Shown here: one piece after another, positions 45,640 to 58,399 of the stretch
How positions within the stretch are numbered: position 1 is the first letter of the stretch
Layout of the letters: every line of letters begins with the position of its first letter
Assembly: GCF_024679245.1 (NCBI RefSeq)
Contig: NC_090178.1
Span: 20,569,213 to 20,633,212 of the forward strand
Source of the DNA: Pseudorasbora parva
Lineage: Eukaryota > Chordata > Actinopteri > Cypriniformes > Gobionidae
Reading direction: 5' to 3'
DNA length: 64,000 bases
The notes under the pieces: generated by a model
Told to the model about the DNA's origin: nothing
Seen by the model: only the letters and a program-made list of their open reading frames with translations
Database searches by the model: none
Program-made: the position numbers and the translations under genes

Positions 45640-47288
45640 TCAATGAGTCCCTTGCTACATCTGTGGTCCCAACCTCATTCAAAAAATCCACCTTCATCCC
45701 TGTCCCTAAGAACAGTAAACCCTCTTGCCCAAATGACTATCGCCCAGTGGCTCTCACGTCTTTAGTCATGAAGGTCTTTGAGAGACTCATCAAAAACAAC
45801 ATCTGCTCCTCCATCCCTGACACCTTGGACCCTCTTCAGTTCGCCTATCGTCCCAATAGATCGACTGAAGATGCCATCTCTCACGTCCTCCACTCCTCCC
45901 TCACACACATCGACAGCAAAAATGGGAACTATGTAAGACTGCTATTTATTGACTATAGTTCAGCCTTTAACACCATCATTCCCATTAAGCTAACTACCAA
46001 ACTCCTGGATCTCGGACTGAACTCTTCTCTCTGTCACTGGATTGAAGATTTCCTCACTGGCAGACCTCAGGTGGTGAGAGTAGGACAGTTCACCTCCACT
46101 TCCATCACCGTGAGTGTGGGAGCTCCACAGGGCTGTGTCCTCAGTCCCCTGCTCTACTCTCTCTACACGCATGACTGTTTGTCCACACACAGCTCCACCT
46201 CTGTCATCAAGTTTGAGGATGATACTGTTGTCCTGGGCCTCATTTCCAACAACAATGAGACCGCATACTTGGACGAGGTAGTGCAACTGACATCTTGTTG
46301 CCAAGACAACTGTCTCCTTCTGAATGTGAACAAGACCAAAGAACTGATTGTGGACTTCAGGAAGAGACAGCAACGGTCAAATTCCCCTCTCATGGTCAGC
46401 GGGACACCAGTAGAGAGAGTGAACAGCTTCAAATACCTGGGTGTGAACATCTCCGAGGACCTGACCTGGACTGCACATATCCAGACACAGGTGAAAAAGG
46501 CCAGGCAAAGACTGTACCACCTGCGCCAGCTGAGGAAATTCCGGGTCTCACTGAAAACTTTCTATTCTGGAGCGATAGAAAGTTTACTGACTCAGTGCAT
46601 CACAGCGTGGTATGGTAACAGCACCAGTTACGACTGCAAAGCCCTGCAAAGAGTGGTGCGCTTGTCCGAGCGCATCTCAGGGTCAGCTCTCCCATCTCTG
46701 CAGGACATCTACATCAAACGATGCAGAGGTAGAGCTACAAAAATCATCAAGGACATTAATCACCCGGCCAACCCACACTTCACCCGGCTGCCTTCTGGTA
46801 AGCGCTTCCGTAGCCTGATGGCCAAAACTGAGAGACTCAGGAGGAGTTTCTTCCCACAGGCCATCAGACTCCTGAACGCTGTCACTTAAAAACATGTGAC
46901 TTCACCTCACTTCAGTACTAACAAACTCACATACTGATATTGCACTGCACTTTATTCTTGTGTTCCATGTAACTACTCATTATAATGCTGTTTGCACATT
47001 ACACTCCTGCACTTCTGTTATCCACGTATTTATTTTTATAGTCTCCAGTTTACTTTATCTCACTTATTTTATTCCACGTCTCTTATTTCTTTTACTTGAT
47101 TTATTCATAATTCTACATATGTATATATATATATATATAGCACCTTTATCCTATTCCTATTTTATAATTTATTGTGCTTTTTTTGTTAATTGTTATTTGC
47201 TGTCCATGGAGCGGACCTGTTTACATTTCACTGCCGGTTGTATTCTGTGTAACTGTGTATGTGACAAATAAAACACTTGAACTTGAAG
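45640..47288 (+). mobile_element. 5'-truncated CR1/L2-like LINE (RT domain and 3' tail)
   Basis: Contains the RT frame at 45663-46889 and then a 0.4-kb 3' UTR. It ends in a short repeated tail (ACACTTGAACTTGAA) instead of poly(A), as in L2/CR1-type elements. The 5' half (endonuclease) is absent, the usual result of incomplete reverse transcription. Confidence 0.75.
45663..46889 (+). pseudogene. CR1/L2-like LINE reverse transcriptase, 5'-truncated, with altered catalytic box
   Basis: 408 open codons cover the non-LTR RT from the fingers onward. Seen in order are [65 protein letters not shown] (first catalytic Asp), [27 protein letters not shown] at the catalytic box, [24 protein letters not shown], and the C-terminal [20 protein letters not shown] then [10 protein letters not shown] region. 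The catalytic box should read F/YADD. Here the residue before the Asp pair is Glu in place of Ala, an unusual change likely to lower activity. The N-terminal endonuclease is missing, so it is classed as a dead copy, although this frame has no stop or frameshift. Confidence 0.8.
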
Positions 47289-47299
47289 AGAGATAGTAA

Positions 47300-49235
47300 A
47301 CATGTAGGTGCAACATTATAGTCAACAGAATATTTTAAAGGGACAATCAAAATAAAGGGAAACCGAAAAATTATACTGAATGCACAACACTTTTCACAAC
47401 ACCAGTCAGTCTCATATGTTCTGTTTAGGAGTCATTCAATTATTTTGACAATGAATGTGTGGCATAGGTCAATAACACTTTGGCCTTGTTCAACTCTTTT
47501 GCAGTCTAAACATAAGAACAAACCACATTGTCGTCTAAACCTGTTGCCTGCTGCAACCACACATTGTAGAACTCCTCATTATGGCTGTAAACATGTGACT
47601 TTAGAGTTAAATCTCTCTACAAACATACTGCCGTCTAAGATATAGCTTTGCATGCAATACCTGACACTTCAATGCTGTTCTATATAAACAGTTGTTTTAA
47701 CCACTAGCACTGGAGTTCTCGGTGTGCATAACAATCAAAACACACAAAGGCAAAAGATTATTCATTATCCGCATTATATTTCAACAGCCACTGAAACATC
47801 AGCATTACCACAAAGTACAAAATCCGCAGTTGCTTCACCAATGTAACGGTTCGAAATGTTCAAAGAAAAAAAAAATTCTGGAAAATACAGTTTGTTCTCA
47901 AATATAAATCACAACATTGTACCATCATTGGTATAGCTAAGCTTACCCTAACAAAGATTTTGTATATCCTTTGGATTATACATTTACATGTGCTCAGAAT
48001 AAACGATCCAGTAAGGAAGCCTCCATAAGAGGAAAAAACGTGAGAGGGCCAGATTAAGGGAAATCAGATCAGATAAGATTTTAATCACATGATGAATGCC
48101 AGACCTCAGCCTTCCACATGTGACTTATGAATCTTTGCTCATGCATTTGTGTACAAAGCAAGGAACACTCCTTGCAAGACACACGTCAGGCGACTCAAAG
48201 GCAATAGTGAGTCAGGGCAATTTATTTTCCAGTACGCTGACTAATATAAACCACTAAGAACTGTTTAACCATTTAACCAGAAGATTAAAAAATAATTGAA
48301 ATATTTATTAAACACATAAATCACGCGTTAAAAAAAGTCACCTGAATGGTCAGAGGTTGGCGCACAATTTATATGTATATATTTATTTATTTATTTTTTA
48401 AAGCTTTTGACAGAATGTGGAAGTGACGTGTTCCCCTCATGGAATCATGCTGTAGGGGAAAGGTCATAGACCTGATGATCCAACAATGACCTGCCATGAC
48501 TAGCAAAACCAAGTTTACCAGAACATGAAAACTAAACACTGGGAGCTTAAAGGGGGGAAACATTCAGTTTCAGTCAATCTCATGTCAATCTTGAGTACCT
48601 ATAGAGTAGTATTGCATCCTTTATATCTCCGAAAAAAGTCTTTAGTTTTATTGTATTTATAAAAGAAATATGGGCTGTACCGAGTCTTTCCGGAAAAAAA
48701 CGAGCGCCTGGCGGCGTATTGTGTGGGCGGAGCTAAAGAATGACGGGTGCGAACAAAGCGGTGACGTCGTCAAGCGTGGAGAAGCCCATGGCTATCTATC
48801 TCAGCTAATAGATATATGATCCAGAATCATTCGGAGCCTGAAATAAATTGAACAGGAGAAACAGCAACAGCAGGACGTCCGTCTCTGTGGTATGTACTGT
48901 ATTTAGTGGCCTGTCAACATTTGTGTGTCTTTACTCGCAGTTTATGATTCGGTTTATGGACTATTGTATGCGACTAAACCTTAGCAGTAGCAAGCAAAAC
49001 GGTTTTGCACGTCAGACTAGTGTAACGTTATACATAGAACAACAATGAAGTAACCGGTAGCGCATTTGAATGACGAAGCACGCGATCATGTCGTTTACTG
49101 ATGTTTACTCACGTGACGATAGCCGACAGGATAGACATTTGAAGCAGTTTTACTCACCGGCTGCTTCCAAAGCAGGACCGAACCTTTATAGCTGGGACCG
49201 CTCCATCAAAAACACACTTCTTTGGTATGATGAAG
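47300..49235. other. Intergenic sequence with a truncated GC-rich repeat
   Basis: No coding exon was recognised. 48665-48845 (GGGCTGTACCGAGTC, GGCGTATTGTGTGGGCGGAG, GGAGAAGCCCATGGC) looks like the start of a dispersed repeat. The remainder is AT-rich. Confidence 0.4.
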
Positions 49236-50399
49236 AATGTGACCAACACAATGAACTCTTTAAACAAGATTCATGTATGAATAGTACTCATCAATGAGTT
49301 ACATTGTGCCAATGGGTTTCACTCTGCCAAACCAAAAACATTTCCGCAATACAGCGAAACCTCATTCCAAAGGTTGAAATGGGAGTTTACACAGGAAATG
49401 TAAACTCTTTGGCAATTCACACGACTCTGCTACAATAAAATGAACAGATGAAAGCTAGAAAACCTTTGAAGCTAATAGCAATGGGCTAAATAAAGCCAAA
49501 TACTTTGGACTTATGATCTAGCCACAACTGTGTATTATAGGTTCTTTGTGGTGAAGGATTAAATTCAATCATCTAAGGAGGAAATTCAATCGAAGGCAAA
49601 ATAAAGCAAAACAAAAAAACAGTATCAGCTAGTTTAATTAGCAGATTAGAGAACAGTATAGTCACAGAAAATGGTCAGTGACCAAAACATGTTGTCAGAT
49701 TTACCTAAACATCTCTAGGTTTAGACAACATTTAGCAGCCGTGTGGTAAGAGAGATAGTTCACCCAACGAAAAAAAAAAAAAGAAAGAAAAAAACCTGTC
49801 ATCAAGTTGTTCCAAACCTGTATGAATTTCTTTTGGAAGAATGTTAGTAATGTTTGGTTACCAACATTCTTCCAAATATCTTCCGGTGTGTAAAAAAATA
49901 AATATAAAAACACATATGGAACAACTTGAGGGCGAGATGACTAATTAAATCTAAAATTACATTTTTGGGTCAACCATCCCATCCTGCTATCATAGTCCTA
50001 AATTAGGACTCAAAACAGAACCACCATGAGCTTTTAGATAAAAGCTTTAAAGCTTATTTATCAGCTGAAGCCAGCACCTTGAGTTAAGTGCATGGATGCG
50101 TGTGCATTATATTGTAAAAATAATTTCTGAAACAGGAAGTGACACCATGAAAACTTGAAGGTGTTGTACTACAATGGGTAACTACATAAGTTTGTAGCAA
50201 TTGCAAGAAACAGTTGTGAGCTTTGATGTATGACAATATTGTAATTCCCAATTCAGATAAGTTTATGATTATTATGTTTGTATGCTTAAACACTGCTGGA
50301 AGTGAATTTCAAATGATTCTTGTGTAAGCTGCACATAAGGAAGAAAAAAAAGTAATTGAAAGCGTTACTTGTGATTTAGATCAGAGCATCTGGATATTT
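49236..50399. repeat. 1.16-kb direct duplication, copy A
   Basis: Nearly identical (a few substitutions and small indels) to 54232-55394, in the same orientation, offset about 5.0 kb. It begins AATGTGACCAACACAATGAA (copy B has a short GCAA insertion) and ends TCTGGATATTT. The sequence includes a MITE (GATAGTTCACCCAA... near 49753). No coding frame is conserved between the copies beyond chance. Confidence 0.9.
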
Positions 50400-51130
50400 G
50401 GTGAAGTCCTGTGACAGCACTGACCGTGGAAATCCACTTTACGACGCGACTGAAGCGATGTTGTGAAGCTTCCCGTCATTTCTGCGTTAAAATCGGTTAA
50501 AATGCAGCGCTGCCTTCCCGGAATGCTGTGCTGAAGCGTTGAAGTCGCTTGATGTCACTTATAGGAATAAAGTGGAGTGCGGCGCAGACTATAAAAACAT
50601 AAGTGTTCACGGACAAGTAGATCTGCAGCTGAGCGAGTGTTTATGGGCGTGCATTTGCTCTCTCGCTCTAGTCACACGCACGCACGCACACTACAGGGAG
50701 AAGAGCCCGTACAGCCCATACAAGGACCTTCCGCTCTATTAACGTCAAGCCGACCCATACTCGAAAAAAACTCTCCGAAACTTGTGAGAAACCGGAAGGA
50801 GTATTTTTGACACAGAAATACTCCATCAAACGTCCAACATTAGTTTTTGAAACTTTGTCTATGTTTAGGATGGGAATCCAAGTCTTTAACAGTGTAAAAA
50901 GCTCAGAATGCATGAAACAGAATTTCACCCCCCCCCCCTTAACAAAAAAATAAACTTAAGCTAATCTACTTTGCTTTTATTTAAACACCAAATGTTTTCT
51001 ATTAAGTATTTTCTGCCAGTTTCATTTAGACCAGATTTACAAATGTTATTTTTTTATTTTTTTATTTAATGTATAACAAAATTCCTCTCATTTGAATCAA
51101 TTTTATTTGTTTATCTAGTTAATTCGTTTT
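50400..51130. repeat. Probable dispersed repeat with GC-rich start
   Basis: 50400-50940 has elevated GC and CpG (TTTACGACGCGACTGAAGCG, GTGGAGTGCGGCGCAGAC, TATAAAAACATAAGTG) and ends in a C-run at about 50929-50938. It resembles fish non-autonomous elements in style, but no second copy is in this window. No exon is supported. Confidence 0.35.
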
Positions 51131-51571
51131 ATCTGATGTTGGACGAGAAGGCCTGGCTCACAGTCTCTGCTCTTCATCCCAAAGGTGTTCGGAGCTCCTT
51201 TATTGGAACTAAGGGGCCAACCCATGAAAATTGACCTGAAGAGTTGATCCGGCTCTATGATTTTATGTGGCCCACCACTTCGTGGCTGTTGTTCCCAATT
51301 GCTTCCACTTTGTTATAATACCACTAACTGTTGACCGTTGAATATTTACTAGTGAGGAAATTTCATGATTGCACATGTGGTAACCTATCACTGTACCATG
51401 CTTGAATTAACTGAGCTCTTGAGAGCGACCCATTCTTTCACAAACGTTTGTAGAAGCAGTCTGCATGCCTAGGTGCTTGATTTTATACACCTTTGGCCAC
51501 TGAAGTGATTGGAACACCTGAATTCAATGATTTAGAGAGGTGTCCAAATACTTTTGGTAATATAGTGTATA
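51130..51571. mobile_element. Remnant of a Tc1-like element (CACTATATTACCAAAAGTAT end)
   Basis: The right end on the minus strand reads ATACACTATATTACCAAAAG, then TATTTGGACACC, a terminus typical of piscine Tc1-like elements. The interior (CCACCACTTCGTGGCTGTTG, GGAACTAAGGGGCCAACCCA) is consistent with a decayed, truncated copy. The left end is missing. Confidence 0.55.
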
Positions 51572-52548
51572 TTTTTTGCACTGCTTTTTTCTGAACTTTT
51601 CCACAGACCTACTAGCATTCCCTGCATCTCTGCTAGAAAACCTGCTTTAATAATGCATGCTCCTCTTCCTATTGTTCCACATTCACAGAAGTCAATAGAC
51701 AATACCTCTAACAAAGCAGTTTCTAATAATAAATGGAGTCAGGATTAGAACATTCATGTTTGTACATTCAATATTTATTTGCACTTTATTCTTTACATTA
51801 AGTGGAATTTCATCCACAGTAAGTAGTCAGTATAACATGGTGGTCTAGAATGTTTGATTCTGATTGGCTGATGGGCTTTCTAATGTTTTTCAAATTACAG
51901 CATGGCTATAAAGTAGTTTTAGTCTTGACCACACTTCAGTTCCATATCACTTTATCAATGTATTCCGGTTATTTTAAAGAACCTATGTCAGTAAAAGATC
52001 CACAAAAACACTGGCCAAGCAAATAAATCTATCACAAAAATGAGTGGCTTTTAAACCCTTATTGAAGATGTATGTTGTGTATTTAATACCAGTAAAAATA
52101 CCAGGACTACCATAGCACAAGACTGTACAGATTAGTACATGTGTTGTCACATGGCTTTACCTGTATTCCACTGAGTTTAACAGCCATGTGCCTCCTGGCT
52201 CAGGTAACCACAGCAGGTGCTTCTGCAGTGAGCTGTAGGATCAGGTGAGGCCCTGTGTGTGTCATTACCATAGTCCTCATTAGACCCCACGGATCGCCTG
52301 TAACCAGACACGAAGCCAATCTGAGCAAATAAGCACACTCAAACAAATATTGTTTAGCTTAGCCAGAATGTGAATATATTCTGGTTTCAACTACAGACTT
52401 CTTGTTGAAACACAAACTTTTTAGGACATTTTTTGTCTGCAGATTCTTTTTCTAATTAACTCTAAAAGTTGGAAGTAGACTAAATTGTTTTACATGTTAA
52501 AAAAATCCTTTATAAAAGATATGTTCCTAAGGAAATCCTGGTTATGAG

Positions 52549-52830
52549 TTAAAGGGATGGTCCACCCAAATTTCTATAATTTACTCAAATTCACTATAAT
52601 TTACACGCTGTCATGTCACTCCAAATAGGTTTGACTTCCATTCTTCTTTTGAACTCAAAAGAAAAAGAAATGTTTTCATGAAACTAGGGGACTTTTGTCC
52701 ACATGGACTTTCATTGTATATACAAAAGTTTAAACCCCACAATGGATAGAGAGTCAAACATGCTTGGAGCATCATGACAGTTAGTAAATTATGGTATAAT
52801 TTTCTTTTTTTGGATGAAATACCCCTTTAA
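52549..52830. mobile_element. MITE with TTAAAGGGRTRGTYCACCCA-type ends at a TTAA target
   Basis: Left TTAAAGGGATGGTCCACCCA. The right, on the minus strand, is TTAAAGGGGTATTTCATCCA. TTAA is present at both borders (52549-52552 and 52827-52830). This is the widespread fish MITE type whose interior reads TGTCATGTCACTCCAAATAG. Non-coding. Confidence 0.75.
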
Positions 52831-53511
52831 GGCATTCATTAGTTTGTCAAATGTGGGCATGCATAATGAAAAGATTTCTACCCAGGTGTGATATATAATC
52901 TGTCACAAATAGATCTCTTCCAATAATGGCCTCCTTTCATCAGACTTTTGTTGTATCCCCAATTAAACACACCTGAACAAGTCAAGGTTTTCAGGATCAT
53001 TAAAAACCTCCAGGCAGGTGTGTTAGAGCTGAACTCTGCGGGATAGTGACCCTCCAGAAGCAGGATCGGACACCCCTGCTGTTGACATATACGTCATAGA
53101 CGTCAGAACATCTTCCTTGTCATTGGAACCTCACTGGAGATCCATTGCCTTGCTCATGGTTCATGACTTTCCCAACAGCCATTTTCCTTATCTATGCGAC
53201 ACACACATGCAAAATAGTAAGATATTTCCGGAATGTCAGCGTATTATAAATTTCCTTTTTGCTATGGAAAAACATTTCCTGTGCCCTTTTATAGGCAGTG
53301 GAAGTCATTCATTAGGGTATCCCCATGCAAGCCACTAACATCTGCTTTCATTCACTGGGATTTGACCCAGACATTTTTTTGAACAATATAAACTGCTGAA
53401 GTTTCTTTGAACCTCATGTGATTTTAAAACTAAGGCAATTCAGCATTAAAACATGACCCGTGGATACAGAAGTGTAGTCAGACAAATAAATCATATGGTT
53501 CTATGACAAAA

Positions 53512-54043
53512 ATTACTTCCACATTAAAAAAAGCAAGCTAACTGGCTATATCCAGCGCCTTCAGGAAAAAATGACAGAAAACGAGATTAAGAAATCAATT
53601 GAGAAACTTCCGTTTCTAAGGATTAGAAATTATGAACAATGAGGTCTTTTGTCATGCTTTCAACACGTTCTACACTTAAAAAGCAAATGCATTTATGCTA
53701 ATGTAGGTTTCAAAGAATAATCTCAGCCAGATATTGGTTAAAAAAATAAAATTCTATTTGAACCAAAACCAGATACAAACATTACTTCCACATTAAAAAA
53801 GCAAGCCAAACTGGCTATATTCAGCGCCTTCAGGCAAAAAGTACAGAACAAGGTTTAGAAATCATTTGAGAAACTTCCCCATTTCTAAGGATTAGAAATG
53901 ATGACGAACAATGAGGTCCTATAAGTCATGCTTTAAACACATTCTACAGTTAAAAAGCAAATGAATTTGTGCTAATGTGTTTCAAAGAATAATCTCAGAC
54001 AGATTATGGTTCATAAAATGAAATTCTATTTGAGCCAAAACCA

Positions 54044-54048
<5 letters not shown>
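53512..54048. repeat. Tandem duplication of a ~269-bp unit (two copies)
   Basis: ATTACTTCCACATTAAAAAA begins the units at 53512 and 53781. Both continue GCAAGC..AACTGGCTATAT, CAGCGCCTTCAGG, TTTCTAAGGATTAGAAAT, and end AAAATTCTATTTGA.CCAAAA-like. About 90% similar by eye, with small indels. The second copy runs into a run of about 35 A. Confidence 0.85.

Positions 54049-54083
<35 letters not shown>
54049..54083 (+). repeat. Poly(A) run, about 35 A
   Basis: A homopolymer directly after the second tandem unit. It may be the poly(A) tail of a retrotransposed sequence in plus orientation, but no retroelement body was identified upstream. Confidence 0.9.
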
Positions 54084-54084
<1 letters not shown>

Positions 54085-54231
54085 ATACATTCTGAGTTCA
54101 CAGTGGCTGAAAGGTTTGGTTACAATAGTCACGACAGTGACTCATGATGACAGCCAGAAGGAAGGCAAGGGGTCTGTATATTTATAATGAAGTATTAATA
54201 TACTTGGGTCCTGAATAGAGAGTGAGTAAAC

Positions 54232-55394
54232 AATGTGACCAAGCAACACAATGAACTCTTTAAACAAGATTCATGTATGAATAGTACTCATCAATGAGTT
54301 ACATTGTGCCAATGGGTTTCACTCTGCCAAACCAAAAACATTTCCGCAACACAGCGAAACCTCATTCCAAAGGTTGAAATGGGAGTTTACACAGGAAATG
54401 TAAACTCTTTGGCAATTCACACGACTCTGCTACAATAAAATGAACAGATGAAAGCTAGAAAACCTTTGAAGCTAATAGCAATGGGCTAAATAAAGCACAT
54501 ATACTTTTGACTTATGATCTAGCCACAACTGTGTATTATAGGTTCTTTGTGGTGAAGGATTAAATTCAATCATCTAAGGAGGAAATTCAATCTAAGGCAA
54601 AAAAAGCAAAACAAAAAAATAGTATCAGCTAGTTTAATTAGCAGTTTAGAGAACAGTATAGTCACAGAAAATGGTCAGTGACCAAAACATGTTGTCAGAC
54701 TTATCTAAACATCTCTAGGTTTAGACATTTAGCAGCCGTGTGGTAAGAGAGATAGTTCACCCAATGAAAAAAAAAAAATGAAAGAAAAAATACCTGTCAT
54801 CAAGTTGTTCCAAACCTGTATGAATTTCTTTTGGAAGAATGTTAGTAATGTTTGGTTACCAACATTCATCCAAATATCTTCCGGTGTGTAAAAAAATAAA
54901 TATAAAAACACATATGGAACAACTTGAGGGCGAGATGACTAATTAAATCTAAAATTACATTTTTGGGTCAACCATCCCATCCTGCTATCATAGTCCTAAA
55001 TTAGGACTCAAAACAGAACCACCATGAGCTTTTAGATAAAAGCTTTAAAGCTTATTTATCAGCTGAAGCCAGCACCTTGAGTTAAGTGCATGGATGCGTG
55101 TGCATTATATTGTAAAAATAATTTCTGAAACAGGAAGTGACACCATGAAAACTTGAAGGTGTTGTACTACAATGGGTAACTACATAAGTTTGTAGCAATT
55201 GCAAGAAACAGTTGTGAGCTTTGATGTATGACAATATTGTAATTCCCAATTCAGATAAGTTTATGATTATGTCTGTATGCTTGAACACTGCTGGAAGTGA
55301 ATTTCAAATGATTCTTGTGTAAGCTGCACATAAGGAAGAAAAAAAAAATTTGAAAGCGTTACTTGTGATTTAGATCAGAACATCTGGATATTTT
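54232..55394. repeat. 1.16-kb direct duplication, copy B (3' flank of mcl1)
   Basis: Partner of 49236-50399. Its right end lies about 175 bp past the mcl1 stop codon (minus-strand sense). Copy B therefore overlaps the likely mcl1 3' UTR, and copy A is a displaced duplicate of it, or the reverse. Confidence 0.9.
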
Positions 55395-55569
55395 AAATTT
55401 TACTTTTAATAAAAAAAATACTTAGATTTTTCTCCAAGACATTAGTTGAACCAGATTTTAAATACACCAAAAAGGATTTTGAAGATTGAAAAGAAAAACA
55501 TATATTCAAACTGCTCTCTCTCTCTCTTTTAGAGTCTTTCAACATCCGCCACAATGTCCATATGTGGAT

Positions 55570-56602
55570 TCACCGTATCAAATAAGCAAGAGCAGCTCCA
55601 AAAGTAGCCACACTACCAATGGCCATCAGTGTGTTTCTCACAACCGCCTCTGTATCCGGGACATGAAAAAATTCCACAAAGCCATCCTAAGGAGAAAAAT
55701 ATAAACACACTAGGTGATTACAGGTTACAAACAAAGGACAAACAAAATCAAAACAAGCACATATGCAGTCCTGCTGAGATAATGGGAACAAAATCAAACT
55801 CACCCATGCTTTGTTTTTGAGCAGCCAGTCCCGCTGGGCAGTGAGAAGATATGAAGCGATGAATTCCCCCACCAGACTCACACACTTGCCATGTCCTCTA
55901 TCATTCTGATGCTTGCACAAAATTGCCCCAAAAGTCAGCAAGCTTGCAATACGGCCCCAGTTTGTGATGCCATCGCTGAAGATTTCTGCTGCCACAGTCT
56001 TGATGAAACTCACATCTTCTCCATTCTGCTCCAGATTCAGTCGTGCAATCATACCTGAGAGAGTCAAATGTTAGCGGAGTCATAAATGTGGAAATACGTG
56101 GCATAAAGTGGAGCAACCTGCCAGGCCAGGTGCGTGTGCAGAGGGTGAGGCTGTTCTTATCTACCACTAAACATTATGAAACCAAGCGAAAGGGAAACAG
56201 TAGAGCGGTACATGTTCAAATAAATAATTAACTCATGAAATTACCTTTGTAAGCGATTTCGTGCTTTACCACAAGACTTTCCACAACCCGCTTCATCGTT
56301 GACAGAACCTGTTTTTTTCCTGTTTTAGAATGAGGCAGTCCTGAAAAGTTTTTAAAGAAAATGTCAATAGTTTCTCTTGTTTCCATGTCAAGGGACAAGT
56401 AATTGTCTAGTTCCTCGCAATCCGACCCAGGCGAGGATGGTAACGAGCCTTGGAGCCCGTCCCCCGTAAACTGGTCCTTCGGGTTTAGCTTCGGCATTAC
56501 CAGTGGCTTGCCACCAAACCCGCCAGAGCTGTTGACGTTAAGACTTGTTATTCCAATGCATGTTTGAAACATGTCGTTTGAAACTTTACTCCCAGGGAAC
56601 AT
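55570..56602 (-). CDS. mcl1: Mcl-1 (BCL2-family anti-apoptotic protein), three exons
   Basis: Holds BAK/BIM-type pro-apoptotic partners at the outer mitochondrial membrane. Exons (minus): 56602-56245, 56054-55804, 55686-55570; phases agree and give 241 aa. The start MFPGSKVSNDMFQ opens a short regulatory N-terminus (PEST-like SLPSSPGSDCEELDNYLSLD at 53-72), much shorter than in the 350-aa human protein but usual for fish. BH3 is about 101-119 (STMKRVVESLVVKHEIAYK). BH1 contains NWGRIASLLTFGAIL (151-165), and BH2 is WLLKNKAWDGFVEFF (196-210). A C-terminal membrane anchor (NTLMAIGSVATFGAALAYLI, 221-240) ends the chain. In BH3 the usual L..xGD core reads M..VVE. The three-exon structure matches MCL1. 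Fish carry mcl1a and mcl1b; the paralogue was not assigned. ensa lies upstream. Confidence 0.95.
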
Positions 56603-56754
56603 CTTCGCAAATTCACATCAATGCCTTTAATCCAATTTATCGACGATGCATTTAAGGGGGAACGTCTTCTTTTTTGACTTGGCTTGAATTTAAACTGAAC
56701 GCAATCCTTCTACATTTTTCATTTTCAAGACGGAAGCGTAGAACAGGAACACGT

Positions 56755-56830
56755 CTGGATATTTATATTACTCGAGAGGGGCGGGATTTTGGTCTTTTGG
56801 CCAATCAGTGGTGACTCACGTAGAGAACGC
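56755..56830 (-). promoter_or_regulatory. mcl1 core promoter (TATA, GC box, CCAAT)
   Basis: On the minus strand, TATAAAT lies at 56767-56761. A GC box (CCCGCCCCTC) lies just upstream at about 56784-56775, and an inverted CCAAT (ATTGG) at 56805-56801, with the A/T-cored CCAAAAGACC beside it. The spacing fits a TATA promoter with its start near 56735 and a 5' UTR of about 130 nt. The CCAAAAGACC string is only SRE-like, with one departure from CC(A/T)6GG. Confidence 0.65.
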
Positions 56831-56839
56831 AAACTGCGC

Positions 56840-58195
<1,356 letters not shown>

Positions 58196-58234
58196 TAGAT
58201 TTGATGATATTCTTGTCTTGTTGCATTTAAAAGC

Positions 58235-58352
<118 letters not shown>

Positions 58353-58399
58353 TAACAAATAAAAAGATAAAACACAAGCTTTGTGAAGATTGGAAAGAA

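Noticed and set aside
46295..46618. Alternative frames over the CR1/L2-like RT
   Set aside because: Shadows of the 408-codon RT frame; no family resemblance.
49236..55394. The 1.16-kb direct repeats as LTRs of one retrotransposon
   Set aside because: They lack TG...CA borders, polyadenylation layout and any gag/pol remnant in the 3.8 kb between. The interior is filled with unrelated MITEs.
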